Assembly: GCA_964480725.1 (NCBI GenBank)
Contig: CAYZQO010000027.1
Coordinates: 1 to 64,000, forward strand
From: JAFGBI01 sp964480725
Lineage (GTDB): Bacteria > Myxococcota_A > Polyangia > Polyangiales > Polyangiaceae
Reading direction: 5' to 3'
DNA: 64,000 nt
How positions within the stretch are numbered: position 1 is the stretch's first letter; each line of letters opens with the position of its first letter. Positions 49,517 to 58,310 of the stretch are shown in pieces. The position numbers were made by a program, and so were the translations under genes. The notes under the pieces are model-generated. The model searched no databases and was not told the DNA's origin. It worked only from the letters and a program-made list of their open reading frames with translations.

Positions 49517-51811
49517 CTACGGCTTTGCTGGGCCTTCACTGGCTGGGCGAGGCGCGACGAGGGACGCCTCGAGCTGCGTGAGCTCGCTCACCGAGAGCAG
49601 AAACGCGAGGGTGGACTCAGCCCCCTGATTCTCGTTGGTGCGATCCATCGCCAGCCCGTCGCGGCAACCACCCGTGGTCGGATCATAGAGCTCCAGGTCG
49701 AGGTCGTTGCGCCCCAGGAACCAGTCGAATGCCCGGCGCGCCTCGGTGAGCCAACGCGGGTCGTGAGTCGCGCCGCAGGCCTCGGCGCAAGCCGCCACCG
49801 TCGCCTGTGCCTCCAGCGGCTGCTGGTCGAAGCGAGCGCGCGCACCGCCACGTTCGTAGAACCCGTTCGAGCCGATCGGGCGAAAGCGACCCGCCTCCGA
49901 CTGTTGCACCCGGCAGAGCCACGAGAGCGCGTCGAGACCAACGGCCATCGCGCGAGGATCCTCGCCGAAGCTGCCGCTCAGGATGAGCGCGTGGGGCAGC
50001 ACGGCGTTGTCGTACGTCAGGCGGTCCGAGAACCAACGCCAGTCGTCGGACGCATGCCGATCGAACTGGGTCAGCAGGCGACCGGTCAGCTCGGTGCGCA
50101 AGCGCTCTACCGCGCTGTCGCCGTGGAGGCGCCGGAAGTAGTCGTGGACGCCCAGCAGGGCGAGCGCCCACTCCCGCGGGTGCTCGGAGTCGAGAGTCGC
50201 CGAGGCGGTCTCCGAGAAGAGGCGCGCCGCCCACCGGTGGAGCCCGAGCTGTCGTGATCGACCCGCCACGGCGCCCAGGGCGCGGAGGGCGCGCCCGTGG
50301 GCGTCGTCCGGTAGGACGGTGTCGATCCAGCGACGCTCGAAGCTCAGGAAATTGCGGAAGCGGCCCGTCCCGGGGTCGAACGCGTGGTTCACGAAGGTCG
50401 CGTAGGTGCTGGCGAGCCGTCGCAACTCCGTCGAGTCGAGCCCCAAGTCCTCCAGCTCCACGGTGAGCAACAGGGCCCGGGCGTTGTCGTCGGTGCAATA
50501 CCCCTGGTCGAGTCGAGGCACGACGAAGGCGGCGTGCTGGATCAGGCCGGTGCCGTCCGTCATGCGGATGAGGTGATCGAGGCGCAGCCGCGGCAGCTGA
50601 TCGCCGCGCTGTTCGAGCGTCTTGACCCCCAGGATCCCCCGGGAGCTACCGGCACGCTCCCGTCGCGCGGCCGAGAAGGACTCGACGTAGCGCTGCGCCA
50701 CGTTGTTCCACACCGACTCGCGGCTGAGCAGGTAGGCCCGCTTGCGCATGCGGTTCCGCCGCGCGTCGTCGCGGAGCAGCGCGGCGGCCTCGCGAGCGAT
50801 GGCGCCCGGGTCCCCGAAGGGGACGAGGACGCCGCGCTCGTCGGCGAGCAACTCCTCCGCATGCCAGTACGGGGTCGAGATCACCGGCTTGCCGCAGCCA
50901 AAGGCGTAGGCCAGGACGCCGGAGGTGATCTGCTTGGGGTTCAGGTAGGGAGTGATGAAGATGTCGGCGGCGCCGATGAAGCAGAGCAGCTCGTCGAGCT
51001 CCACGAAGCGGTCGAAGAAGACGACGTGCTTCCTCACCCCCAGGTCTTCCGTCAGCCGGATCAAGCTCAGGCGGTAGGCCTCGCCCTGTTCCCGAACCAG
51101 GTTCGGGTGGGTCGCGCCCACCACCACGTAGACCAGATCGGGGAATTCTGTGACCAGCGCCGGCAGGGCGCGCAACACCGACTCGACGCCCTTGTTGGGC
51201 GCGAGCAGCCCGAAGGTGAGCAGCACCTGCTTGCCCTCGACTCCGTATTGATCCTTGAAGAAGGAAGAGTCGGCGAAGGGCATGTCCGGCACCCCGTGCG
51301 GGATCACGTCCACCTTCGCCCGAGGCGCCCCGTAAAGGTCGATCAGGAAGGACCGGCCCCGCTCGGACATGACGACGAGCCGGGAGGAGAGGGAGATCAC
51401 CTCGCGCAGGACCCGGTCCTGCTGGGGGCTCGGCTCGTCCAGGATGGTGTGCAGCGTCGTGACCACCGGCGCGTCGAGCTCCCGGAGGAGCGTTGCCACG
51501 TAGCTGCCGGAGGCGCCCCCGAAGATACCGAACTCGTGCTGCAGCGAGACGACATCGACGCGATTGAGGTTCAGGAAGTCCGCGGCGCGTCGGTAGGCGT
51601 CGCGGGACTGCTCCTCCACCTCGAAGCGCGCCTCGGCGCCGTAGTCGTAGTGCTGCTCGGGGTCGGTGATCGGGATGACGACCCGCTCCGTGCCGGGGTG
51701 ACGGTCGGTGATCGACCGCGCGAGATCGTGAGTGAAGGTCGCGATCCCGCATCTCCGGGGGAGGTAGCTGCCGACGAAGGCGATCTTGCGGACGTCCAGG
51801 AGCTGAACCAT
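49517..51811 (-). CDS. Glycosyltransferase family 4 fused to an alpha/alpha-toroid domain
   Basis: 764 residues. The first ~385 are a GT-B glycosyltransferase: FVGSYLPRRCGIATFTHDLA at the N-terminus, HEFGIFGG, VIPHGVPDMPF, TFGLLAPNKGVESVLRALPA and the donor-site ITSGVLAYAFGCGKPVI (the usual Glu-x7-Glu is altered). The remaining ~370 residues are a helical toroid with GYCTDDNARALLL, DDAHGRALRALG, YDNAVLPHALIL and DRTNENQGAEST, resembling glycoside-hydrolase-like (alpha/alpha)6 barrels. A nucleotide-sugar transferase with an attached glycan-binding or cleaving domain is inferred. It is six bases after the upstream GT4 gene. Confidence 0.85.
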   Translation of the reverse strand: MVQLLDVRKIAFVGSYLPRRCGIATFTHDLARSITDRHPGTERVVIPITDPEQHYDYGAEARFEVEEQSRDAYRRAADFLNLNRVDVVSLQHEFGIFGGASGSYVATLLRELDAPVVTTLHTILDEPSPQQDRVLREVISLSSRLVVMSERGRSFLIDLYGAPRAKVDVIPHGVPDMPFADSSFFKDQYGVEGKQVLLTFGLLAPNKGVESVLRALPALVTEFPDLVYVVVGATHPNLVREQGEAYRLSLIRLTEDLGVRKHVVFFDRFVELDELLCFIGAADIFITPYLNPKQITSGVLAYAFGCGKPVISTPYWHAEELLADERGVLVPFGDPGAIAREAAALLRDDARRNRMRKRAYLLSRESVWNNVAQRYVESFSAARRERAGSSRGILGVKTLEQRGDQLPRLRLDHLIRMTDGTGLIQHAAFVVPRLDQGYCTDDNARALLLTVELEDLGLDSTELRRLASTYATFVNHAFDPGTGRFRNFLSFERRWIDTVLPDDAHGRALRALGAVAGRSRQLGLHRWAARLFSETASATLDSEHPREWALALLGVHDYFRRLHGDSAVERLRTELTGRLLTQFDRHASDDWRWFSDRLTYDNAVLPHALILSGSFGEDPRAMAVGLDALSWLCRVQQSEAGRFRPIGSNGFYERGGARARFDQQPLEAQATVAACAEACGATHDPRWLTEARRAFDWFLGRNDLDLELYDPTTGGCRDGLAMDRTNENQGAESTLAFLLSVSELTQLEASLVAPRPASEGPAKP

Positions 51812-51817
51812 GTGTGC

Positions 51818-52900
51818 TCATCCTCGGTTCGGCGAGGCGGCGTCGCCAACGCTCGGCGGCGCCGCGGGCTCGCGCGGCGAACGGCCAGCAATGGCCTCGT
51901 ACACTCGGACGTAATCGTCCACCATCCGCGCCACGCTGAAGCGCTCCTCGACGCGCCGGCGACAGTCCCGGCGATCCAGCGCTCCGACGCGGGCGAGGGC
52001 GGCGACGGCTTCGCTCACGTCGCGCACCAAGAAGCCGTCGCGCTCGTGCCGAATCAGCTCGCGCATGCTGCCCCGCTCGAAGGCGATCACGGGCGTACCG
52101 CAGGCCATCGCCTCCACCACGCTCAGCCCGAACGGCTCCGAGAAGGAGATCGGATGGAGCAGGGCGAACGCGCCCCCCAGGAGCCCGTCGCGGCGGTCAG
52201 GCCCCACGCTGCCCAGGTAGGTGACCCGCTCGCCGTCCAGGTGGGGCTCCACCCGCTCGCGGAAGTACCCGGCGTCCTGGATGATCCCGGCCATGACGAG
52301 CGGCAGCCCCCCGCGGCGCGCGATCTCGATCGCCTCCGCCGCGCCCTTGTCCGGGTGCATCCGCCCGAAGAAGAGCAGGTATTCCCCGGGGGCGCTGCGA
52401 AAGGTGAAGCGGCCGACGTCGATGCCGTGGTGAATGGTGGCCGCGTACGTCAGCGTCGGGTCGCGATCCGCATCACTGATGGCGACGTAGGAGGTTCGGC
52501 CCGAGTACCGCCGGTAGACCGGCAGGATGTCCGGCGACGAGAAGCCATGGATGGTGGTCAACATCGGGGTGTCCACCAGGCCGGAGTAGGTCAGAGGCAG
52601 GAAGTCGAAGTGGTTGTGGATCAGATCGAACTCCCCGGCGCGCTCGAAGACCGAGGCGATGTGGAGGCACTCCCACACCTTGGGGTCGAGGCTCGGATCT
52701 TCGGCGTAGCCGCGGGGCACGACGCCTGCGAGCCGGCCTCGGGTCACGGAGTCGAGGGTGGCGAAGAGCGTCACGTCGAAGCCGCGGTCGACGAGCCCCT
52801 CGGCGAGCAGCGACACGACGGCTTCCCAGGGCCCGTAGTGTCGAGGGGGCGTGCGCCACGCGATGGGCGCCAGCAGGGCGACCCGCAGCGGATGCGTCAT
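51818..52900 (-). CDS. Glycosyltransferase family 4
   Basis: 360 residues from ATG 52900. GT-B fold with PPRHYGPWEAVVSLLAEGL at the N-terminus, DLIHNHFDF, IHHGIDVGRF, FFGRMHPDKGAAEAIEIARR and the donor-binding FSEPFGLSVVEAMACGTPVI (Glu-x7-Glu). It transfers a sugar from a nucleotide donor with retention. First gene of the glycan operon with the GT4-toroid fusion and the GH130-like enzyme; the product glycan (perhaps mannose-based, judging from GH130) is not identified. Confidence 0.9.
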   Translation of the reverse strand: MTHPLRVALLAPIAWRTPPRHYGPWEAVVSLLAEGLVDRGFDVTLFATLDSVTRGRLAGVVPRGYAEDPSLDPKVWECLHIASVFERAGEFDLIHNHFDFLPLTYSGLVDTPMLTTIHGFSSPDILPVYRRYSGRTSYVAISDADRDPTLTYAATIHHGIDVGRFTFRSAPGEYLLFFGRMHPDKGAAEAIEIARRGGLPLVMAGIIQDAGYFRERVEPHLDGERVTYLGSVGPDRRDGLLGGAFALLHPISFSEPFGLSVVEAMACGTPVIAFERGSMRELIRHERDGFLVRDVSEAVAALARVGALDRRDCRRRVEERFSVARMVDDYVRVYEAIAGRSPREPAAPPSVGDAASPNRG

Positions 52901-53066
52901 CAGGGATGGCGCCCATGGTGCGCCCGCGACGGCGGGAATGATAGCCATGAATCCACGATGCCCCCAGCGGCGCCCCGCGCCTGGCCACGCCACTCCCGGC
53001 CGCACTGCGCCCCCCTTACCCGCGGCTCGCGCCGCGAGCCGCCGATCTAGGGCGGGGCCGCCACCC

Positions 53067-53620
53067 CTGGACCTTTCGCTTCGTTCTTCCTATGGGGGAG
53101 CGGGCGGGTCAGGGTCGGCCGCCGCGGCCGACAGTGGGTCGAACGTGATGGGGCACTGGAACGCGGTGGCGGCGAAGACTGGCGATCGCGTGGGGTAGCC
53201 GCGACTGCGGCGACGGCTGACTGCCGTCGCGTCCCGTCGCGACGCCGTCGTGCTCGCCGCGACTGACGTCGTCGCGTGCGCCGTCGTCGTGCTCGTCTCT
53301 CGTCCGGGCCACATGACGCGCGATTCCCTCGACCAGTTGGTCCAGGCGCGCACCCTGGACCTCACCGATCACCACCCCGTCGTGATCTCGATCCTGTGGC
53401 ACGACCTGGACCAGCTGATCCCGGGGCCGCTCGGGATGCTGATCGTCATGAACATCGTGTTCCGGGCCGGGCTCGCCGCGCTCTTGCTGACCTTCCGCCG
53501 GCCGCTCGTCCTTCGCGCCTCGGCGATACTCGTGGTGGGCTTCTTTCCCCCGGTGTTCGCGATCGCGGGGACCCTCTGGAAGGACACGCTGATGCAGGCC
53601 GCGCCGCTCGCCGGCGTCGG
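53067..53620 (+). pseudogene. Decayed partial copy of the 57837 membrane-protein gene
   Basis: About 550 bp that match 57748-58310, including ~90 bp of upstream sequence. In the shared frame it reads DRVG followed by a TAG at 53196-53198 where the intact copy has Trp. It then continues as ACAVVVLVSRPGHMTRDSLD and ends at LWKDTLMQAAPLAGVG. The similarity stops abruptly at about 53620. The copy thus has a nonsense codon and lacks the last ~330 codons of the membrane domain. The frame open beyond 53620 is antisense to the next gene and has no meaning. Confidence 0.85.
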
Positions 53621-53642
53621 GCGCTCCCAGCGAAGCCCTCCC

Positions 53643-54575
53643 TCACCGGCACTCGCCGCGGACGGTGGAGTACACCCCGGGCACGGGCGCGTCGCCGGAC
53701 GGGATGGCCGTGAAGTAGACGCAGATGAGGGTTTCGCCCTGGGTCATCACGCGGAGATCGATGGGGTAGTCTTGGCAGGTGCGGTTGACGGCGTAGCGCG
53801 TGAGGTTCACGGTCTGCCCCGCGTACGGCAAGAGCGTGTAGCCGTCCACCTGGCACTCGCCCTCGACCACGCCCCACTGCGCGCTGGCCATCGGATCCGG
53901 GGGGAGCGCGACCTCGAGCACCTCCGGATCACCCTCGACCTCGAAGCCGTACAGGATGACGGCGTCGAGCACGGCCGGATCGAGACTGGAGTCCTCGCCC
54001 GAACACCAGGCGCCGTCGGACAGCTCGTAGCAGGTGGCGTCCGCGACGCAGCCTTCGACCGTCGCGACGACGGTGAACCCCCGCGGGCAACGCTGCTCCG
54101 TGCGCCACTGGGCGCACCAGGTGCCATCATCGAGCTCATAGCAGGCGCCGTTGCGCGGGCAGGCCGCCGCGTCCGGCGCGGCGCCGAAGCCGGCGGCGCA
54201 GGCGTCACTGGCGAGGCACTCGACCTCACTCTCGCTGAACCACACCGGCGTGGTCGTCTCGCTGCAGTCGACCTCGGCGCCGCCCGTGCACCAGCGGCCG
54301 TCGGGGAGCTCGAAGCACGAGCCGTCCGCGTAACACTCACCCGCGGTCGCGATCGTCTCCATGCCGTCGGGGCAGACCGCCGCCGCGCCGCCAGCGCCAC
54401 CGACCGGCTCGACCCCCCCCGCGCCGCCGGCGCCGCCGACCGGCTCGGCCCCCCCTTCGCCGCCGGCGCCGGCCACACCGTCCTCGCCGTCACGGAAGGC
54501 GACGTCGGTCCCGTCGAGCTGGCAGGCGGTCAAGGCGTAGAAGGCGAGTGGGATCGCGGGAAATTGACGGGTCAT
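53643..54575 (-). CDS. Cys-rich surface lipoprotein with three CYEL-DG-WC repeats
   Basis: 310 residues. Lipobox FYALTAC with Cys18, a short Gly/Ala-rich stalk with repeated GGAEPVGGAGGAGG units, then three cysteine modules that share C-[FY]-E-L-x-D-G-x-W-C: CFELPDGRWC, CYELDDGTWC and CYELSDGAWC. Each is preceded by a CPxG- or CxADA-type segment. The C-terminal ~110 residues are a beta-rich domain without a motif I know. Last gene of the minus-strand sigma/FecR module, 169 bp after the FecR gene. Likely a surface-exposed disulfide-bonded protein. Confidence 0.8.
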   Translation of the reverse strand: MTRQFPAIPLAFYALTACQLDGTDVAFRDGEDGVAGAGGEGGAEPVGGAGGAGGVEPVGGAGGAAAVCPDGMETIATAGECYADGSCFELPDGRWCTGGAEVDCSETTTPVWFSESEVECLASDACAAGFGAAPDAAACPRNGACYELDDGTWCAQWRTEQRCPRGFTVVATVEGCVADATCYELSDGAWCSGEDSSLDPAVLDAVILYGFEVEGDPEVLEVALPPDPMASAQWGVVEGECQVDGYTLLPYAGQTVNLTRYAVNRTCQDYPIDLRVMTQGETLICVYFTAIPSGDAPVPGVYSTVRGECR

Positions 54576-54744
54576 GACTCCTCCTCAAAGGCTAGTGGGA
54601 TGGGGACGCGAGCCGCCAGCGGCGGCAGGGCCGTCCAGGCGCTCAGGGGTAGGGTCGCGGGCTCCTCGCGAAAGCTCGCTGACCTCACCGCGGTCACGGT
54701 CGATTCCAGGTCGAGGGGCGTTCCAGGAGCGCCTGCGCGCCAGT

Positions 54745-55851
54745 TCACCGCGGCTCTCCCCGCTGGATCGCGTCCCGCTCGCGGCGGGCCTGCGACGCCA
54801 GGGGCGAGTCCGGGTGCTCGGCGAGGAGCCGCTCCAGGAGCGCGAGCGCCCGCGCGTCGTCGCCGGCTCGGCGCGCAGTGAGCGCGGCGGCGAAGAGCTG
54901 GTTCTGGCGCTCCAGCGTGGAGACGCCGAAGCTCGCCGTCGGGGGCTCGCCCGTCGCGGGCGGGTCGACGGCCGCGCCCGCGGGGACCGCGCCCGTGGCG
55001 GGGGACGCCACGCTCGAGCGGGCTCTGGCGAGCGTGGCGTCGGCCCCACCCACCGGCGATGGGGCAGCCGAGGTCGGTGGCGGGGGTAGCGCCGGGCTCA
55101 CCGCGGGCGCGGCGTCGCAGGGCTGCCCGTCCGACGACCAGCGCTCCCCGGCGGCGAGCAGTCGCCGAGCACCCCCGCTCACGACGCGGACCTGACCGGC
55201 GGCGACGAGGACGCAGGAGCGGACCGGGGCGGTCCCCGACGCGGGCTGCACCGTGACGGTGAACCGCGTCCCGACCACGGTGACGGTGGCGTCGGGGGTG
55301 GCGACGGCGAGGGTGCGCCCCGGACCGAGCGGGGGCACCTCGAGCGCAACGGTGCCGCGCGCGAGCCCGAGCCAAGCTCCACCCGCTGGCGCGCGACGGT
55401 CGCCGAGCGCTAGCTCCGTGCGCTCGGCGACGCGCACGGCGGCCCCGCTCGGCAGGGCGACGACCGCGCTCGCCCCGGCGGCGACCTCGAGCCGCTCGGT
55501 CGCGAGCAGGCGGCGCCCCGCGCGCACCGCCGCGTCGCGACCGTCGCTGCCGCGGACGGTGACGGCGCCCGTGAGCTCGGCGACGGTCACGCACGCCGAC
55601 CCGTCGCCGGGGTGTGCGGGCGGCGCCGGGCGGACATAGATCGCCGCCCCCGCGGCCAGCGCGAGCGCAGCGCCGGCAGCGCCGAGCCCCAGGCGCCATG
55701 GTCGCGCGCGACCACGCCGGGCGGTCGCGACCATGGCCGCGACCACGCGCTCCTCGCGCTCGGCGCCGAGCTCGGGGGGCTCCGGCGCCTCGGGATCGAC
55801 CTCGCGCAGCGGCGCGAGCAGGTGGCGGCAACGGGCTTCGATTCCGCTCAT
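54745..55851 (-). CDS. FecR-domain membrane regulator
   Basis: 368 residues from ATG 55851, overlapping the sigma gene stop by 4 bp. An N-terminal cytoplasmic segment (~45 residues) is followed by one membrane helix (LGLGAAGAALALAAGAAIYV, ~52-71). A FecR domain (~85-210) has GRRLLATERLEVAAGASAVV, LGLARGTVALEVPPLG and VVGTRFTV. A Pro/Ala linker and a C-terminal TPR-like segment (LFAAALTARRAGDDARALAL) complete it. FecR proteins sense periplasmic signals and control their ECF sigma partner; here the adjacent sigma gene is the obvious partner. Confidence 0.9.
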   Translation of the reverse strand: MSGIEARCRHLLAPLREVDPEAPEPPELGAEREERVVAAMVATARRGRARPWRLGLGAAGAALALAAGAAIYVRPAPPAHPGDGSACVTVAELTGAVTVRGSDGRDAAVRAGRRLLATERLEVAAGASAVVALPSGAAVRVAERTELALGDRRAPAGGAWLGLARGTVALEVPPLGPGRTLAVATPDATVTVVGTRFTVTVQPASGTAPVRSCVLVAAGQVRVVSGGARRLLAAGERWSSDGQPCDAAPAVSPALPPPPTSAAPSPVGGADATLARARSSVASPATGAVPAGAAVDPPATGEPPTASFGVSTLERQNQLFAAALTARRAGDDARALALLERLLAEHPDSPLASQARRERDAIQRGEPR

Positions 55852-56519
55852 GGCTGGTCCTCCCCGGGCAGCGCGCGCGCCTCGCAGCGCCGTACGAGCT
55901 CCTGCCGGCCGCGCAGCAGCCGTGACTGCGCGGCGGTCAGCGAGATGCCAAGCATCACGGCGACGTCGGCGAGGCGATGCCCCTCGAGATCGTGGAGCAC
56001 GACGACCCACGCGCGCCCCGGATCGAGCTGACCGAGCTCGCGCCGCACCTCGGCGACGCGCTCGCTCAGCGCGGCGGACTCCGCGTAGAACCGGGCAGTG
56101 GTCGCGTCGACGTCCCCCTCGGCGGCGAGCTCGGCGAGGTGGCGCCGGGCGCGGTAGCGGCGCCGGAGCTCGGTCAGCGCGACGCGCGCGGTGAGCGTGG
56201 TGGCCCAGGCGGTGAGCGGACAGGCGTGGGTGAAGCGGCGCTCGCGCAGCGTCCTGATGATCTGCTCGAAGCTCTGCTGCACCAGATCGTCGTGGTCGGC
56301 CTCTCGCCGCCCAAGCACCCGGCGTAGGGTGCGATCGACGACGGGCAGGAGCTGGCGATAGAGGGCGACGGCGCCCTCGCGATCACCGGCGAGGACGCGG
56401 GCGACGAGGCGCCGCTCCGCCTCGACGCCGGGCTCCGCCGGGCCGATCTCGCCGGCGGCGGCGCGCTCCGATCCCGCGGCGGGGAGGGTCGGCGCCCGGG
56501 GGATTGGGGTCAGAGCCAT
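55848..56519 (-). CDS. ECF-type RNA polymerase sigma factor
   Basis: 223 residues from ATG 56519 (GTG 56528 also possible). Region 2 includes RREADHDDLVQQSFEQII and LTAWATTLTARVALTELRRR. Region 4 includes HDLEGHRLADVAVMLGISL and AAQSRLLRGRQELVRR. It overlaps the FecR gene by 4 bp. The pair forms a trans-envelope signalling unit together with the beta-barrel-like protein upstream. Confidence 0.9.
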   Translation of the reverse strand: MALTPIPRAPTLPAAGSERAAAGEIGPAEPGVEAERRLVARVLAGDREGAVALYRQLLPVVDRTLRRVLGRREADHDDLVQQSFEQIIRTLRERRFTHACPLTAWATTLTARVALTELRRRYRARRHLAELAAEGDVDATTARFYAESAALSERVAEVRRELGQLDPGRAWVVVLHDLEGHRLADVAVMLGISLTAAQSRLLRGRQELVRRCEARALPGEDQP

Positions 56520-56576
56520 GGAGGGCACGGCACGGGGAGGGTCGCGCGAGCCGCTCGGAAGTCGGCAGGCGAGCCG

Positions 56577-57581
56577 TCAGAATCTACCGATTTCCACCCC
56601 GGCCAGGCCGAGCCCCGTGATCGTCGGGTTGGCGCCCACCGAATCCCCCGCGACCCGGACCTCCTGGCCTGGCGACGTGACCAGCTCCGCGCCGAGGGTG
56701 AGCCGCACCCAGGGAGCGGCGCGATACCCGAGCGCGGTGCGCATTCGGACCCCGAAATACGCCCGCTCGGCGTCCTCGGCGGGCGACTCGTCGCTCGCCG
56801 CGAGCGCTCCGCTCCAGCGCTCGAGGGCCCCCTCGACCGCGACCACCAGGGCCCACCGCGGCGCGAGCCGCGGCTCGAGGCGAGGACCGAGGCTGGCCGT
56901 GAGCCAGTCGCAGCTCAGCCCATCCTGCGCCGCCCGGCGGGCGGCCGAGAGCGTGGCGCCGAGTCCCGCCCGTCCCCAGACGAGCGCCCTCACCCCGACG
57001 AAGCCGCCGAGCCGCGCGGGTCCTTCGGTGAGTCCTGGTCCCACGAGCGCGCCGACACCGCTCGACCAGCGCACCCCCGGTGACCGAACGCGGGCCTCCC
57101 CCTCGGGGAAAGGCAGGGCGACGGGCCGAGCCGGGGGATCGGGGCCAACGGGCGGGCTCGGGGCGGGCGGAGACGGGGCCGTCGGCACCGCCCCCACTGT
57201 GGCCAGCGGGGTGGGCTCGTCGGCAGTGGCGCCCCCTGCAGCGACGCCCCCTGCAGCGACGCCCTCCGTCGTGGCGACCACAGCCCGCTCCCCCCCGCCG
57301 AGTTCGAGCACCAGCGCACCGACCACGAGCCCCACCGCCTGGTCGCGGGCCTCCGGCAGATCCTCGGGCAGAAACTCCAAAACGCGCGCAGCGGGGCGCC
57401 CGGCGAGCTCGACGTGGACCTCGACGCGATTCGGGCTGCGAAAGGTCACGATCGCGATCGGGGTGGAGCCCCGCGCTGCCTCGACGCAGCGCTCCGGAGC
57501 GACGACGGCCGTGCAGGCGTCGAGCAGCACCGCCGCGGGCGGCGCCGGCTGGGCGTCGTACAGGACCAGGACCGGGATCAC
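56577..57581 (-). CDS. Putative outer-membrane beta-barrel protein of the sigma/FecR module
   Basis: 334 residues from GTG 57581; the open frame extends to 57848 but that part lies antisense to the start of the next gene and is basic, low-complexity sequence. The first ~100 residues (IPVLVLYDAQPAPPAAVLLD, IAIVTFRSPNRVEVHVEL) form a compact domain with two Cys. A Pro/Ala/Gly linker follows. The last ~190 residues alternate hydrophobic and polar residues in strands such as GGFVGVRALVWGRAGLGATL and PWVRLTLGAELVTSP, ending in GLGLAGVEIGRF; a terminal Phe is typical of outer-membrane barrels. No clear signal peptide is seen, so the start may be wrong. Family not recognised. Confidence 0.65.
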   Translation of the reverse strand: MIPVLVLYDAQPAPPAAVLLDACTAVVAPERCVEAARGSTPIAIVTFRSPNRVEVHVELAGRPAARVLEFLPEDLPEARDQAVGLVVGALVLELGGGERAVVATTEGVAAGGVAAGGATADEPTPLATVGAVPTAPSPPAPSPPVGPDPPARPVALPFPEGEARVRSPGVRWSSGVGALVGPGLTEGPARLGGFVGVRALVWGRAGLGATLSAARRAAQDGLSCDWLTASLGPRLEPRLAPRWALVVAVEGALERWSGALAASDESPAEDAERAYFGVRMRTALGYRAAPWVRLTLGAELVTSPGQEVRVAGDSVGANPTITGLGLAGVEIGRF

Positions 57582-57747
57582 GCGGTGCCCCCCCGGGCCA
57601 AGCCGGGCGTCGGGGGAGCAAGGCGACCGAGCCAGCGCGGCGTCTGCACGAGACGGGACGGATAGCAGACGTCGGCGGGGGACGACCAGCGGGGGCGGTC
57701 GCGGTGGGCGGGGCCCCGCGGGCGCTGACGCCACCCGGCGGCCGGCT

Positions 57748-58310
57748 TCCGCCCCTGGACCTGCCCGTACCTTTCTCCTATGGGGAAACCGCGGGGCGGG
57801 CCCTGGTCGGCGACTGCGTCCCGTCGTCGATTGAACGTGAGCAAGCACGGGAATGCCGCGGCGGCCAGAGCCATCGATCGCGTCGGGTGGCCGCTAACGC
57901 GACGACGGCGGGCGGCCGTCGCGTCCCGTCGCGACGCCATCGTGCTCGGCGCGACCGGCATCGTCGCGTGCGCCGTCGTCGTGCTCATCTCTCGACCGGG
58001 CCACATGACGCGCGATTCCCTCGACCAGCTGGCCCAAGCGCGATCCCTGGACCTCACCGATCACCACCCCGTCGTGATGTCGGTCCTGTGGCACTCCCTG
58101 GACCGGCTGATCCCGGGGCCGCTCGGGATGCTGATCTTCATGAACGTCGTGTTCTGGGCTGGGCTTGCGGCGCTCTTGCTGACCTTCCGCCGGCCGCTCG
58201 TCTTGCGCGCCGCGGCGATGCTAGCAGTGGGCTTCTTCCCTCCGGTGTTCGCGATCGCGGGGACCCTCTGGAAGGACACCCTGATGCAGGCCGCGCTGCT
58301 CGCCGGCGTC
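57748..58310 (+). repeat. Direct repeat, right copy of the 53067-53620 segment
   Basis: This segment includes ~90 bp of upstream sequence and the first ~155 codons of the membrane-protein gene. It matches 53067-53620 in the same orientation, with scattered substitutions and some indels near its left end. The two copies flank the four-gene minus-strand module, a layout expected after a tandem duplication followed by loss of part of one copy. Confidence 0.8.

Noticed and set aside
53250..54881. 543-codon plus-strand open frame
   Set aside because: Only its first ~125 codons match the membrane protein; the rest is antisense to the Cys-rich lipoprotein and FecR genes.
57582..57848. Upstream extension of the beta-barrel-like gene on the minus strand
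   Set aside because: The added 89 codons are basic low-complexity sequence and overlap the start and upstream region of the membrane-protein gene, which is conserved in the duplicate copy.
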